Origin: Segatella copri
Lineage (GTDB): Bacteria > Bacteroidota > Bacteroidia > Bacteroidales > Bacteroidaceae
DNA length: 64,000 nt
Direction: 5' to 3'
Assembly (NCBI RefSeq): GCF_026015625.1
Contig: NZ_JAPDVG010000001.1
Location: 682,001-746,000 of the forward strand
Of this stretch, positions 44,834 through 54,377 are shown in pieces. The notes under the pieces were generated by a model. That model searched no databases. It was not told the DNA's origin and saw only the letters and a program-made list of their open reading frames with translations. How positions within the stretch are numbered: position 1 is the stretch's first letter; every line of letters starts with the position of its first letter. The position numbers were made by a program, and so were the translations under genes.

Positions 44834-44886
44834 ACTCCTAAATGACTTGAAAAGAGCAATTTTTCAGTCATTTAGGAGTCTTTTTT
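44834..44886 (+). terminator. Terminator of amylase 4
   Basis: A 14-bp perfect stem (ACTCCTAAATGACT / AGTCATTTAGGAGT), an 18-nt loop and a T6 tract. Confidence 0.9.
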
Positions 44887-44916
44887 GTATATATAAGTAG
44901 AAAATATATTAAAGAT

Positions 44917-44948
44917 TTTGGGTAAACCCTTTTTTTTTTGTAACTTTG
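44917..44948 (+). promoter_or_regulatory. ileS promoter
   Basis: TTTG (44917-44920), a 20-bp spacer and TAACTTTG (44941-44948) match both consensus boxes, 40 nt before the ATG. No T-box-like leader is visible. Confidence 0.75.
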
Positions 44949-44988
44949 CGCCCAAAAGTAAAAACAATATAAAAATAAAATAGATAAT

Positions 44989-47900
44989 ATGGCTAAGAAA
45001 TTTGCCGAGCACAACGGTCTGAATTTGACTCAGACAAACAATGACGTACTAGCAGCGTGGGAGAAAAATGATATCTTCCACAAGTCTATCGACGAGCGTG
45101 AAGGCTGCCCTCAGTTTATCTTCTTCGAGGGACCTCCATCAGCTAATGGCCACCCGGGTATTCACCACGTGTTGGCACGTAGTATCAAGGATACATTCAA
45201 CAGATACAAGACGATGAAGGGATTCCAGGTTCACCGCAAGGCGGGATGGGATACCCACGGACTCCCTGTTGAACTCGGTGTCGAGAAGGAACTCGGCATC
45301 ACCAAGAAGGATATCGACAACAAGGCTTCAGAGAAGTATATCTCTACAGAGGATTACAACCACAAGTGCCGCGAGAACGTGATGAAGTTCACCGCTGAGT
45401 GGCGCGAGTTGACCGAGAAGATGGGTTACTTCGTAGATCTCGATCATCCTTATATCACCTACGATAACAAGTATATCGAGACTCTCTGGTGGCTCCTCAA
45501 GCAGCTCTACAACAAGGGTCTGCTCTACAAGGGTTACACCATCCAGCCATACTCTCCAGGCGCAGGTACAGGTTTGAGCTCTCACGAGTTGAACCAGCCT
45601 GGATGCTATCGCGATGTAAAGGACCTCACCACCACAGCCCAGTTCCTCATCAAGGATCCTAAGGCTGAGTGGACCAAGTGGGGCAAGCCATACTTCATCG
45701 CATGGACCACTACACCTTGGACTTTGCCATCAAACGTGGCTCTCTGTGTGGGTCCTAAGATCGACTATGTAGCCATCGAGACTTACAACCTCTACAATGG
45801 CGAGCCTATGACACTCGTGATGGCTGAGGCGCTGGTAGGTTCATATCTGAAGGCAGACCAGGAGTGCAAGGAGGGCGATCTCCTGCCATTCGACAAGGAG
45901 AAGAAGCAGTGCCCATGGCGCATTATCGACCACATGAAGGGTACAGACCTCGAAGGCATGCACTACGAGCAGCTCCTGCCATGGGTAAAGCCATGCGAGA
46001 AGGTTGATCTCTTCGCACCGGCTTTCGTTACAGAATATGCTGCTGCTCATCCTGAGAAGGTGTTCGCTTCTGAGGATGGTCGCGATCAGTTCGTCGAGAT
46101 GGAGAGTGAGGCTTTCCGCGTAATCCTCGGCGACTACGTTACTACCGATGACGGTACAGGTATCGTGCACATCGCTCCTACATTCGGTGCCGATGATGCC
46201 AAGGTGGCTAAGGATGCCAACATCCCAGCCCTCTACCTTATTAATAAGAAGGGTGAGACCCGCCCAATGGTTGACTTGCAGGGTAAGTTCTATCTCATCG
46301 AAGACCTCGATGACAACTTCGTAAGCGCTTGCGTCAACAAGGAGGCATACGCTCATCACGCAGGCGACTACGTGAAGAATGCCTACGACCCACAGTTTAA
46401 TGTGGATGGTGTTTGGGACAAGAAGGCTTCTGATAAGGCTGAAGACCTGAACATCGTACTCTGCTACGAACTGAAGCAGGAGGGCAAGGCTTTCAAGAGC
46501 GAGAAGCACGTGCACAACTATCCTCACTGCTGGCGTACCGACAAGCCTATCCTCTATTATCCATTGGATAGCTGGTTTATCAAGGATACAGCCCGCAAGG
46601 AGCGCATGGTAGAACTCAACAAGACCATCAACTGGCAGCCTGAGAGCACCGGTACTGGCCGTTTCGGCAACTGGCTCGAAAACCTGAACGACTGGAACCT
46701 TTCACGTTCCCGCTTCTGGGGTACTCCATTGCCAATCTGGCGTGACGAGAACCGTGGCGAGAAGTGTATCGGCAGTCTTGAGGAACTCTATGCTGAAATC
46801 GAGAAGTCTGTGGCTGCCGGTATCATGCAGAGCAACCCATTGAAGGAGAATGGTTTCGTTCCTGGCGACTACAGTCAGGAGAACTATGATAAGATTGACC
46901 TCCACCGTCCATACGTTGACAAGATTGTATTGGTTAACGAGGAGGGCAAGCCAATGTATCGTGAGAGCGACCTCATCGACGTTTGGTTCGATTCTGGTTC
47001 AATGCCTTACGCCCAGCTCCACTACCCATTCGAGGGTGAGATGGCCCGTGGCACAGAGGCAGACCGCGATGCACTCATCCACAGCACCTATGAGGGATAT
47101 GCTATTCCTCCTAAGTTCTATCCAGCCGACTTCATCAATGAGGGCGTGGATCAGACCCGTGGATGGTTCTTCACCCTGCACGCCATCGCTACCATGGTAT
47201 TCGATAGCGTAGCCTTCAAGAACGTAATCTCTTCTGGTCTCGTTCTCGATGCCAAGGGTAACAAGATGAGTAAGCACGTGGGTAACGTGACTAACCCATT
47301 CGAGATGATTGACAAGTATGGTGCCGATCCTGTTCGTTTCTATATGATGACCAACAGCGAGCCTTGGGACAACCTCAAGTTCGACCCTAATGGTGTGGAC
47401 GAGACCCGCCGTAAGTTCTTCGGTACCTTATATAATACCTACAGCTTCTTCGCCCTCTATGCTAATGTAGATGGTTTCGATGCAGAGGCTGCTCAGGTGC
47501 CATTCGAGAAGCGCCCAGAGATTGACCGCTGGATTCTCTCTTCACTCAATACCCTCATCAAGGGCGTTGACAGAGAGTTGGCTGGCTATGATCCAACCCG
47601 CGCAGGCCGTCTCATCGATGCATTCGTCAACGATGACCTCTCTAACTGGTACGTTCGTCTGAACCGTAAACGTTTCTGGGGTAAGGAGATGAGCGAGGAT
47701 AAGCTGAGTGCTTACCAGACTCTCTATACCTGCCTGATGACAGTGGCTAAGCTGCTGGCACCATTCGCTCCATTCTATGCAGACGAGTTGTATCACGACT
47801 TGGGCGGCGAGTTGGAGAGCGTACATCTCGATAAGTTCCCAGTAGCTGATGAAGCTGCTATCGATGCCGACCTGGAGGAGCGTATGGCCATCGCCCAGAA

Positions 47901-48600
47901 GATTACTTCTATGGTATTGGCATTGCGTCGCAAGGTGAACATCAAGGTTCGTCAGCCACTCCAGCAGATCATGATTCCTGCAGTAGATGATGTACAGAAG
48001 GCACACATCGAGGCAGTAGCAGGACTGTTGAAGAACGAGGTGAACGTGAAGGAGGTTAACTTCATTGAGGGTCAGGGCATTCTCGTAAAGAAGGTGAAGT
48101 GTAACTTTAGAGTGATGGGTAAGAAGTTCGGCAAGCTGATGAAGGGTGTTGCAGCCCAGATGGCAGCACTCGATCAGGACCAGATTGCAGCCTTCGAGAA
48201 GGCAGGCAACATCACATTGAATATCGACGGACAGGAAGCCGTGGTAGAGGTAGCCGACGTGGAGATTATCTCTGAGGATATTCCAGGATGGCTCGTTTCT
48301 AACGAGGGCAATCTGACCGTAGCGCTTGAGGTAGAGTTGACTCCTGAATTGAAGAAGGAGGGTATGGCTCGTGAGTTGATCAACCGTATCCAGAACCTCC
48401 GCAAGGAGACCGGTCTGGAGATTACCGACCGCATCAACGTAACTGTGGCTCCTAATGAGGAGACTGACGCAGCCATCGAGGCATTCGCCGACTACATCAA
48501 GGGTCAGGTATTGGCAGACAGCATCGAAATCGGCGACAACGCAGGTGTTGAGACCGAGTTTGATGACTTTAAGTTAAACATTCTCGTAGAGAAGAATTAA
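44989..48600 (+). CDS. ileS: Isoleucyl-tRNA synthetase
   Basis: This 1,203-residue class I synthetase charges tRNA-Ile. The HIGH-type motif is HPGIHH (about residues 52-57) and the KMSKH loop starts at K759. The editing (CP1) insertion contains DDGTGIVHIAPTFGADD. The C-terminal anticodon-binding region and the extension beyond it fit the long eukaryote-like IleS type found in Bacteroidetes. No Cys-rich zinc ribbon is visible at the end, consistent with that type. Confidence 0.97.
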   Translation: MAKKFAEHNGLNLTQTNNDVLAAWEKNDIFHKSIDEREGCPQFIFFEGPPSANGHPGIHHVLARSIKDTFNRYKTMKGFQVHRKAGWDTHGLPVELGVEKELGITKKDIDNKASEKYISTEDYNHKCRENVMKFTAEWRELTEKMGYFVDLDHPYITYDNKYIETLWWLLKQLYNKGLLYKGYTIQPYSPGAGTGLSSHELNQPGCYRDVKDLTTTAQFLIKDPKAEWTKWGKPYFIAWTTTPWTLPSNVALCVGPKIDYVAIETYNLYNGEPMTLVMAEALVGSYLKADQECKEGDLLPFDKEKKQCPWRIIDHMKGTDLEGMHYEQLLPWVKPCEKVDLFAPAFVTEYAAAHPEKVFASEDGRDQFVEMESEAFRVILGDYVTTDDGTGIVHIAPTFGADDAKVAKDANIPALYLINKKGETRPMVDLQGKFYLIEDLDDNFVSACVNKEAYAHHAGDYVKNAYDPQFNVDGVWDKKASDKAEDLNIVLCYELKQEGKAFKSEKHVHNYPHCWRTDKPILYYPLDSWFIKDTARKERMVELNKTINWQPESTGTGRFGNWLENLNDWNLSRSRFWGTPLPIWRDENRGEKCIGSLEELYAEIEKSVAAGIMQSNPLKENGFVPGDYSQENYDKIDLHRPYVDKIVLVNEEGKPMYRESDLIDVWFDSGSMPYAQLHYPFEGEMARGTEADRDALIHSTYEGYAIPPKFYPADFINEGVDQTRGWFFTLHAIATMVFDSVAFKNVISSGLVLDAKGNKMSKHVGNVTNPFEMIDKYGADPVRFYMMTNSEPWDNLKFDPNGVDETRRKFFGTLYNTYSFFALYANVDGFDAEAAQVPFEKRPEIDRWILSSLNTLIKGVDRELAGYDPTRAGRLIDAFVNDDLSNWYVRLNRKRFWGKEMSEDKLSAYQTLYTCLMTVAKLLAPFAPFYADELYHDLGGELESVHLDKFPVADEAAIDADLEERMAIAQKITSMVLALRRKVNIKVRQPLQQIMIPAVDDVQKAHIEAVAGLLKNEVNVKEVNFIEGQGILVKKVKCNFRVMGKKFGKLMKGVAAQMAALDQDQIAAFEKAGNITLNIDGQEAVVEVADVEIISEDIPGWLVSNEGNLTVALEVELTPELKKEGMARELINRIQNLRKETGLEITDRINVTVAPNEETDAAIEAFADYIKGQVLADSIEIGDNAGVETEFDDFKLNILVEKN

Positions 48601-48660
48601 ATAGTTAGGAGTTAGGAGTTAGAAGTTAGGAGCATTTCCAAACTGCTTGCTTCTAACTTT
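48601..48660. repeat. Intergenic GTTAGGA-type repeat
   Basis: Tandem GTTAGGAGTTAGGAGTTAGAA units begin directly after the ileS stop. A TTGCTTCTAACTTTCTA segment is partly complementary to them. It resembles the element at 24685-24784 and fills the gap before the DksA-like gene. Confidence 0.5.
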
Positions 48661-48711
48661 CTAGCCCTTATTTCCTAAAAACATTAACAAATAACATAAT
48701 AGATAACATCT

Positions 48712-49095
48712 ATGGCTAACGAAAAACTACGTTATAGCGATCAGGAGCTCGAGGAGTTCCGCGCTATCATTGATGAGAAATTGAAGGTGGCAAAGCAGAC
48801 TTATCATGATTGCATGGCTCAGCTGAACCACTCAGACAGTAATGATGTGGTAGATACATCACCAACCTACAAGGCTCTTGAAGAGGGTAGTGAAGCACAA
48901 AGCAAGGAAGAAATCATCCAGATGGCTCAGCGTCAGCAGAAGTTCATCAAGGGATTGGAAGCAGCTTTGGTTCGTATCCAGAACAAGACCTATGGTATTG
49001 ACCGCGAAACTGGTGAGTTGATTCCTAAGGAGCGTTTGCGTGCTGTACCTCATGCCACTTTGAGTGTAGCTTCTAAGGAGGCTAGAAAAAAGTAA
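48712..49095 (+). CDS. DksA/TraR-family protein lacking zinc cysteines
   Basis: This 127-residue protein has an N-terminal coiled-coil and a C-terminal segment YGIDRETGELIPKERLRAVPHATLS that aligns with the DksA zinc-finger region. Family members modulate RNA polymerase with ppGpp. No Cys remains in this region (YGID where a Cys is expected), so zinc binding is unlikely. It lies 3 nt before lspA, suggesting co-transcription. Confidence 0.85.
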   Translation: MANEKLRYSDQELEEFRAIIDEKLKVAKQTYHDCMAQLNHSDSNDVVDTSPTYKALEEGSEAQSKEEIIQMAQRQQKFIKGLEAALVRIQNKTYGIDRETGELIPKERLRAVPHATLSVASKEARKK

Positions 49096-49098
49096 TAA

Positions 49099-49815
49099 AT
49101 GGAGAAAACAAGTAAAATTAAATACGGATGGCTCGTCACGGCAATGGTGGTTGTGCTTCTTGTTATCGATCAGATTATCAAGGTGTACATCAAGACCCAT
49201 TTTTGCCTTGGCGAGTCTGTTCGTGTTACTGATTGGTTTTATATCGAATTTGTTGAGAACAACGGAATGGCTTGGGGTATGTCGTTTATCGGCAAGTTCT
49301 GGCTAAGTCTGTTGCGCCTGGTAGCCATCTGTGCGTTGAGCATTTATCTGCATCGCATCATTAAGCGTGGTACCTATCGCTTGTTATACATCATTTTGGT
49401 GGCGCTGGTTCTGACGGGTGCAATCGGCAATATGATTGATTCCATCTTCTACGGACTTATCTTCACCGGTGCTTCACCTTATTATGTATCTTATCTTGTG
49501 CCTTTCGGCGAGGGGTATGCACCCGTGCTCATGGGCAAGGTGGTTGATATGTTCCGCTTTCCGTTCTTCACCTATACATGGCCTGAATGGTTCCCTTTCT
49601 GGGGTGGACAGCATGGTACATTCTTCGATCCTGTATTCAATTTTGCAGATTCCTGTGTATCAGTCGGCATCATTTCTCTCTTGCTTTTCTGTAGAAAAGA
49701 ACTGGAAGCTCTCGGAGGTGGTGATAAGGAGAAGAAGGTTAAAGATACTTCTTTTATTGAAACTGCTGAAGAAAAGATAAAGTCTCAATCTCAAGAAAAT
49801 AAGGAGGACAAGTAA
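49099..49815 (+). CDS. lspA: Lipoprotein signal peptidase (signal peptidase II)
   Basis: This 238-residue inner-membrane aspartyl protease cleaves prolipoproteins before the lipidated Cys. Four hydrophobic helices are visible. The motif NNGMAWGM and the catalytic Asp residues in GKVVDMF and FNFADS are present. It is longer than the usual 160-170 residues because of an insertion before the second Asp (PFFTYTWPEWFPFW), as in other Bacteroidetes. The next gene encodes a lipoprotein. Confidence 0.95.
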   Translation: MEKTSKIKYGWLVTAMVVVLLVIDQIIKVYIKTHFCLGESVRVTDWFYIEFVENNGMAWGMSFIGKFWLSLLRLVAICALSIYLHRIIKRGTYRLLYIILVALVLTGAIGNMIDSIFYGLIFTGASPYYVSYLVPFGEGYAPVLMGKVVDMFRFPFFTYTWPEWFPFWGGQHGTFFDPVFNFADSCVSVGIISLLLFCRKELEALGGGDKEKKVKDTSFIETAEEKIKSQSQENKEDK

Positions 49816-49817
49816 TC

Positions 49818-50777
49818 ATGAAGAAAGCTTTTCTTTATCTCTGTTGGATAGTAACCTTTTGTGCAGCCTTCGCTTCTTGCAAGCCTTCGCTGCCAAGAGA
49901 TGTGCTCTCTAAAGGAAAGATGACGGATATTCTCTTCGATTATCACATCGCTCTTGCTATGGCGCAGAGCGAAGACGGTGGTAGTGAGAAGAATAGTCTG
50001 GCTTATCGCGAGGCTGTACTGAAGAAACATGATGTCACCTCGGCAGACTTTGACAGTTCGATGGTTTATTATATGCGCCATACTGAATTGCTGCATGATG
50101 TGTATAAGGATTTGGCTGAAAGATTGGATAAAGAGGCTGTTGCATTGGGTGGAAACAGTGCAGGAAATAGTGATTTTGACAATCTTACTGCTGTTGGCGA
50201 TACTGCCAATATCTGGAAGGATGCTACTTCGATGGTATTCTCGCCTGATGAGGGCTTCAACAGTCGCAGTTTTAAAATTGAAGCTGATACTGCTTTCCAT
50301 AAGGGTGACCGGTTCCGTCTTGATTTCGAATCGCAGTTTATCTTCCAGGATGGTATGCGTGATGGTATCGCTTTGCTGGCTGTTCAGTTCAAAAACGATA
50401 GTGTGGCACAGACTGTAATTCATATTCAGAGTGCTCAGCACTATAGTGTAGAACTCGCTGATAATGATAGCCTTGGAGTCAAATGTATAAAGGGGTACTT
50501 TATGTTGAATGAGGGTGGCTTCAGTTCTGATGCCGGTTCTTTGACGACTCTTAAACTGATGTTTGTCAATAAGATTCGTCTCATCCGTATGCATCCTAAA
50601 AAGGTGGCACCGGTTTCTTCTTCTGCAGCATCTTCTGATTCGGCAAAAATAGATACTGCTCGTAAGACCCGTATACCAGGTCCGAGTGTTCCAGCACGTC
50701 CGGATGGAGCTTTGGCGCCTCCGACCAGTGCACCGGTTCCTATGCCTGATAAACCTATTCAGATGAGGAGTAATTAG
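49818..50777 (+). CDS. DUF4296-type lipoprotein
   Basis: This 319-residue protein has a lipoprotein signal with lipobox FASC (C21). The DUF4296-like helical region has KMTDILFDYHIALAMA near residues 34-49 and DSSMVYYMRHTELLHDVYKDL near residues 80-100. A Pro-rich tail (PGPSVPARPDGALAPP) closes the protein. Its role is unknown. It follows lspA by 2 nt, an arrangement common in Bacteroidales. Confidence 0.8.
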   Translation: MKKAFLYLCWIVTFCAAFASCKPSLPRDVLSKGKMTDILFDYHIALAMAQSEDGGSEKNSLAYREAVLKKHDVTSADFDSSMVYYMRHTELLHDVYKDLAERLDKEAVALGGNSAGNSDFDNLTAVGDTANIWKDATSMVFSPDEGFNSRSFKIEADTAFHKGDRFRLDFESQFIFQDGMRDGIALLAVQFKNDSVAQTVIHIQSAQHYSVELADNDSLGVKCIKGYFMLNEGGFSSDAGSLTTLKLMFVNKIRLIRMHPKKVAPVSSSAASSDSAKIDTARKTRIPGPSVPARPDGALAPPTSAPVPMPDKPIQMRSN

Positions 50778-50793
50778 TCTGGATGTTTAAGAT

Positions 50794-51018
50794 ATGGCTG
50801 AAATGAGAAGATGCGGAGCCCATCAGGTGATATTGCCGGATGGCTCGATATTGCAGCAGGCTGTGGTAGAAATACAAGAGGGCAGGGTGGTGAACTACTT
50901 CGAGTTTCGCGAGGAGTTGCCGATGACCGAATGGTTAGGCGGCGAAATCCGGGTGGAACGCGATGAGGAAGGCATCCTCCGTGCCCTGTGGAACGGAAAA
51001 GTAATCAATAAACATTAA
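50794..51018 (+). CDS. Small conserved-looking hypothetical protein
   Basis: This 74-residue beta-rich protein includes QVILPDGSILQQAVVEIQEGRVV. This resembles the small N-terminal beta-sandwich of amidohydrolases, but no catalytic domain follows. It sits 16 nt after the DUF4296 gene and just before nadC in the same direction, so it is probably in the same operon. No function can be assigned. Confidence 0.6.
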   Translation: MAEMRRCGAHQVILPDGSILQQAVVEIQEGRVVNYFEFREELPMTEWLGGEIRVERDEEGILRALWNGKVINKH

Positions 51019-51035
51019 ACATAAACATTAATAAT

Positions 51036-51887
51036 ATGTTAAGCGTAGATCAATTAGAAGACAAGTTGATAGACTTGGCATTTGCTGAGGATATCGGTGA
51101 TGGCGACCACACAACTTTGTGTTGTATCCCAGAAGACGCCATGGGTAAGAGCCACTTGCTTATCAAGGAAGATGGCGTGTTGGCAGGTGTTGAAATGGCA
51201 AAGAAGGTATTTGCACGTTTCGATCCTACCATGAAGGTAGAAGTGTTGCTTCAGGATGGAACCCATGTTAAGAAGGGTGACATTGCAATGATTGTAGAGG
51301 GTAAGACCCGTTCTTTGCTCCAGACAGAGCGTTTGATGCTCAATATCATGCAGCGTATGAGTGGCATTGCTACCATGACTGCTAAGTATGTAAAGCGTCT
51401 TGAGGGTACAAAGACTCATATCCTTGATACCCGTAAGACAACTCCAGGTCTTCGCATGTTGGAGAAGCAGGCTGTGAAGATTGGTGGTGGTATGAACCAC
51501 CGTATCGGTCTTTTTGATATGATTCTCTTGAAAGATAACCATATCGATTTCGCCGGTGGCATCGACAATGCTATCGACCGTTGCCATGCTTATCTGAAGG
51601 AGAAGGGCCTCGACCTGAAGATTGAAATCGAGGTTCGCAGTTTCGATGAACTTGACCAGGTATTGAAACATGGTGGTGTAAATCGTATCATGCTAGATAA
51701 CTTCTCTGTGCCTGATACTAAGAAGGCAGTAGACATCATCGCAGGTAAGTATGAGACTGAGTCTTCTGGCGGTATCACTTACGATACCATCCGCGATTAT
51801 GCAGAGCAGGGAGTTGATTTCATCTCTGTTGGTGCCTTGACACATAGTGTGAAGGGCTTGGATATGAGTTTCAAGGCTTGCGAATAA
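51036..51887 (+). CDS. nadC: Nicotinate-nucleotide pyrophosphorylase (carboxylating)
   Basis: This 283-residue enzyme converts quinolinate and PRPP to nicotinate mononucleotide. The order of blocks is diagnostic: ALAFAEDIGDGDHTT-like N-terminus, TERLMLNIMQRMSGIAT, HILDTRKTTPGLRMLEK, KIGGGMNHRIGLFDMILLKDNH and the C-terminal ISVGALTHSVKGLDMS. Its length is normal for the family. It precedes nadE in the pathway but not in position. Confidence 0.97.
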   Translation: MLSVDQLEDKLIDLAFAEDIGDGDHTTLCCIPEDAMGKSHLLIKEDGVLAGVEMAKKVFARFDPTMKVEVLLQDGTHVKKGDIAMIVEGKTRSLLQTERLMLNIMQRMSGIATMTAKYVKRLEGTKTHILDTRKTTPGLRMLEKQAVKIGGGMNHRIGLFDMILLKDNHIDFAGGIDNAIDRCHAYLKEKGLDLKIEIEVRSFDELDQVLKHGGVNRIMLDNFSVPDTKKAVDIIAGKYETESSGGITYDTIRDYAEQGVDFISVGALTHSVKGLDMSFKACE

Positions 51888-51977
51888 GTAAAGAATGAAG
51901 AGGGAAGAGTGAAGAATTCAAATGCTCTTCTCTTTTTGTATATATAAACTTTGTATATATAAATTAAGGTATATTTT

Positions 51978-53639
51978 ATGAATAAGATTTTTGCTTCAGC
52001 CATAATGGCTGTGGCTATGTTGGGCAGTGTCTCTGAGGCTGAGGCATGTACCAACTTTATAGTAGGAAAAAAAGCATCGGTTGATGGATCTGTGATGTGT
52101 TCATATAGTGCCGATGATTATGGTATGTTCCAAAATCTCTGTCATTTTCCTGCCGGTAAGCATGCTAAGGGCGAGATGCGTAAGATTTACGATTGGGATA
52201 CCAATAAATATCATGGTGAGATTCCGGAGGCTGCCGAGACTTATAATGTGATTGGCAATATCAATGAATGGCAGGTCACCATCGGTGAAACTACTTATGG
52301 TGGACGTGAGGAAATGGCTGATTCTACCGGTATCATGGACTATGGTTCACTCATCTATGTAGCTCTCCAGCGCAGTAAATCGGCACGTGAGGCTATCAAA
52401 GTGATGACCACCCTCGCTAATACTTACGGCTATAATTCAGAAGGCGAGACCTTTACCATCTGTGATCCGAACGAAGCTTGGATTATGGAGATGATGGGCA
52501 AGGGACCAGGCTCTAAGGGCGTGGTTTGGGTAGCTCTCCGTATTCCTGACAATGCAGTTTGTGCACATGCTAACCAGAGTCGCATCGGCAAGTTCAATAT
52601 GAAGGATAAGAAAAACGTGATGTATGCCAAGGATGTCGTTTCTTTTGCTCGCAGTAAGGGATGGTATCAGGGCAAGGATGCTGATTTCTCATGGAAAATG
52701 GCATATGCTAAGCCTGATTTCTCAGGACGTCGTTTCTGCGATGCACGTGCTTGGGCTCTCTTGAATCATTTCTATGATATGAGTCCTTATCTTGATTGGG
52801 CTTTGGGTAAGGATCCTAATGCGAAGGATATGCCTCTCTGGGTGGTTCCAAACAAGAAGGTGAGTGTTGCTGATGTTGAGGCTTGCATGCGTGACCATTA
52901 TGAGGGTACACCTCTTTCTGTTGCTGATGGCACTGATATCGGAGGTGGTATCTGGCAGATGCCTTACAGGCCAACTCCATTGATGTTTAAGGTGGATGGA
53001 AAGCAGTGCTTCAACGAACGTCCGGTCAGCACCCAGCAGACTGGTTTTGTTTTTGTTAGCCAGATGCGTTCATGGATGCCTAGAGAGATTGGCGGTGTTC
53101 TTTGGTTTGGTAATGATGATGCCAATATGGTAGCGTTCACACCAATGTACTGTTCTTCTACAGTTCGTCCTGAGTGTTATAACACACCGGGAGCAGATGC
53201 TGTAAACTTCAGTTTCAAGAATGCTTACTGGGTGTGCAATATGACCAGCAATATGGTTTATCCTCGTTACAGCCAGATGTTCCCAACTTTGAAGGAGGTG
53301 CGTGATAGTCTGGATAACAGCTATTTTGCTGCACAGCCAGGTGTTGAGGCTAAGGCTCAGGAACTGTATGCACAGAATCCACAGGCTGCAGTCAAGTATC
53401 TCAATGATTATGGTATTGAGAAGGCACAGCAGATGTTGGTGCGTTGGCAACAGCTCTTCCAGTTTATGGTAGTGAAGTATAATGACATGATTATCAAGCC
53501 AACCAAAAAAGATGGCAGTTTCGAGAAGACTCCTTATGGATTAGGTGCAACCCCAGTTCGTCCTGGGTATCCTGAGAAATATGCCAAGGAACTTATGAAG
53601 CAAACAGGAGACAAGTTCCTGGTTCCTGAAACAAAGTAA
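51978..53639 (+). CDS. C69-family dipeptidase
   Basis: The protein has 553 residues. The first 23 residues look like a signal or propeptide, followed by C24-TNF, the N-terminal nucleophile Cys of peptidase family C69 (PepD/dipeptidase A) that is exposed by processing. GGREEMADSTGIMDYGSL and CDPNEAWIMEMMGKGPGSKGVVWVA are family blocks. It is likely periplasmic or exported and degrades dipeptides. It ends before a strong terminator. Confidence 0.9.
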   Translation: MNKIFASAIMAVAMLGSVSEAEACTNFIVGKKASVDGSVMCSYSADDYGMFQNLCHFPAGKHAKGEMRKIYDWDTNKYHGEIPEAAETYNVIGNINEWQVTIGETTYGGREEMADSTGIMDYGSLIYVALQRSKSAREAIKVMTTLANTYGYNSEGETFTICDPNEAWIMEMMGKGPGSKGVVWVALRIPDNAVCAHANQSRIGKFNMKDKKNVMYAKDVVSFARSKGWYQGKDADFSWKMAYAKPDFSGRRFCDARAWALLNHFYDMSPYLDWALGKDPNAKDMPLWVVPNKKVSVADVEACMRDHYEGTPLSVADGTDIGGGIWQMPYRPTPLMFKVDGKQCFNERPVSTQQTGFVFVSQMRSWMPREIGGVLWFGNDDANMVAFTPMYCSSTVRPECYNTPGADAVNFSFKNAYWVCNMTSNMVYPRYSQMFPTLKEVRDSLDNSYFAAQPGVEAKAQELYAQNPQAAVKYLNDYGIEKAQQMLVRWQQLFQFMVVKYNDMIIKPTKKDGSFEKTPYGLGATPVRPGYPEKYAKELMKQTGDKFLVPETK

Positions 53640-53660
53640 CAATATTTATCATCACATAAA

Positions 53661-53708
53661 GAAAGCCGATTCAAGTATATTACTATACAAGAATCGGCTT
53701 TCCTGTTT
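53661..53708 (+). terminator. Terminator of the C69 dipeptidase gene
   Basis: GAAAGCCGATTC (53661-53672) pairs perfectly with GAATCGGCTTTC (53691-53702), followed by CTGTTTTC. The stem could serve both directions because the rubrerythrin gene converges on it. Confidence 0.85.
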
Positions 53709-53770
53709 TCTTGACTTACAATACTAAATAACCGTATTATAATTTTTAAAGTTATGTCTTTTAAAATCTA

Positions 53771-54331
53771 TTACTTGAAGTATCTCTTGTAGAGACCTGC
53801 AAAACCTGCACAGTGGCGGGCTTCATCCTTAGCCATCTCATGAACGGTATCGTGGATAGCATCTGAACCCTGCTCCTTAGCAAGCTTGGCAATGCGGAAC
53901 TTATCCTCACAAGCACCCTTCTCTGCTGCAATACGAGCCTCGAGATTGCTCTTGGTATCACCCAATACCTCACCGAGAAGTTCTGCAAAACGAGAAGCGT
54001 GATCAGCCTCCTCATAGGCATAACGTTTGTAAGCCTCTGCAATTTCTGGATAGCCTTCACGATCTGCCTGGCGTGCCATAGCAAGATACATACCTACCTC
54101 GCCACACTCACCATTGAAATGGTCCTTCAAACCCTTGATAACGTCTTCATTAACGCCGTCCTTATATGCCTGACCGAGAACGTGAACGGTAGCAAATGTC
54201 ATATCGTCATCTACTGCATCTTCCATCTCTTTGAACTTGCTGGCTGGAGCCTTGCAGATAGGGCACTTCTCTGGTGCTTCTGTACCTTCGTAAATGTAAC
54301 CGCAAACGGTGCAAATAAACTTTTTCTTCAT
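53771..54331 (-). CDS. Rubrerythrin with N-terminal rubredoxin domain
   Basis: This 186-residue protein has a rubredoxin-like Fe site at the N-terminus (C7, C10, C23, C26) followed by the ferritin-like di-iron domain. The iron-ligand stretches are [22 protein letters not shown] and [10 protein letters not shown]. This domain order is the 'reverse' rubrerythrin type, an NADH-dependent peroxidase in anaerobes. It lies 46 nt downstream of the Fur-family gene on the same strand, which fits a peroxide-responsive operon. Confidence 0.92.
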   Translation of the reverse strand: MKKKFICTVCGYIYEGTEAPEKCPICKAPASKFKEMEDAVDDDMTFATVHVLGQAYKDGVNEDVIKGLKDHFNGECGEVGMYLAMARQADREGYPEIAEAYKRYAYEEADHASRFAELLGEVLGDTKSNLEARIAAEKGACEDKFRIAKLAKEQGSDAIHDTVHEMAKDEARHCAGFAGLYKRYFK

Positions 54332-54377
54332 AATGCTTTTGTTTTAAATGTTGTTGTATAATTATTGTTTTTTTGAA

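Noticed and set aside
53641..53760. Possible CRISPR or tRNA in intergenic gaps
   Set aside because: No regularly spaced repeats and no tRNA T-arm or anticodon-arm pattern were seen in this or any other gap.
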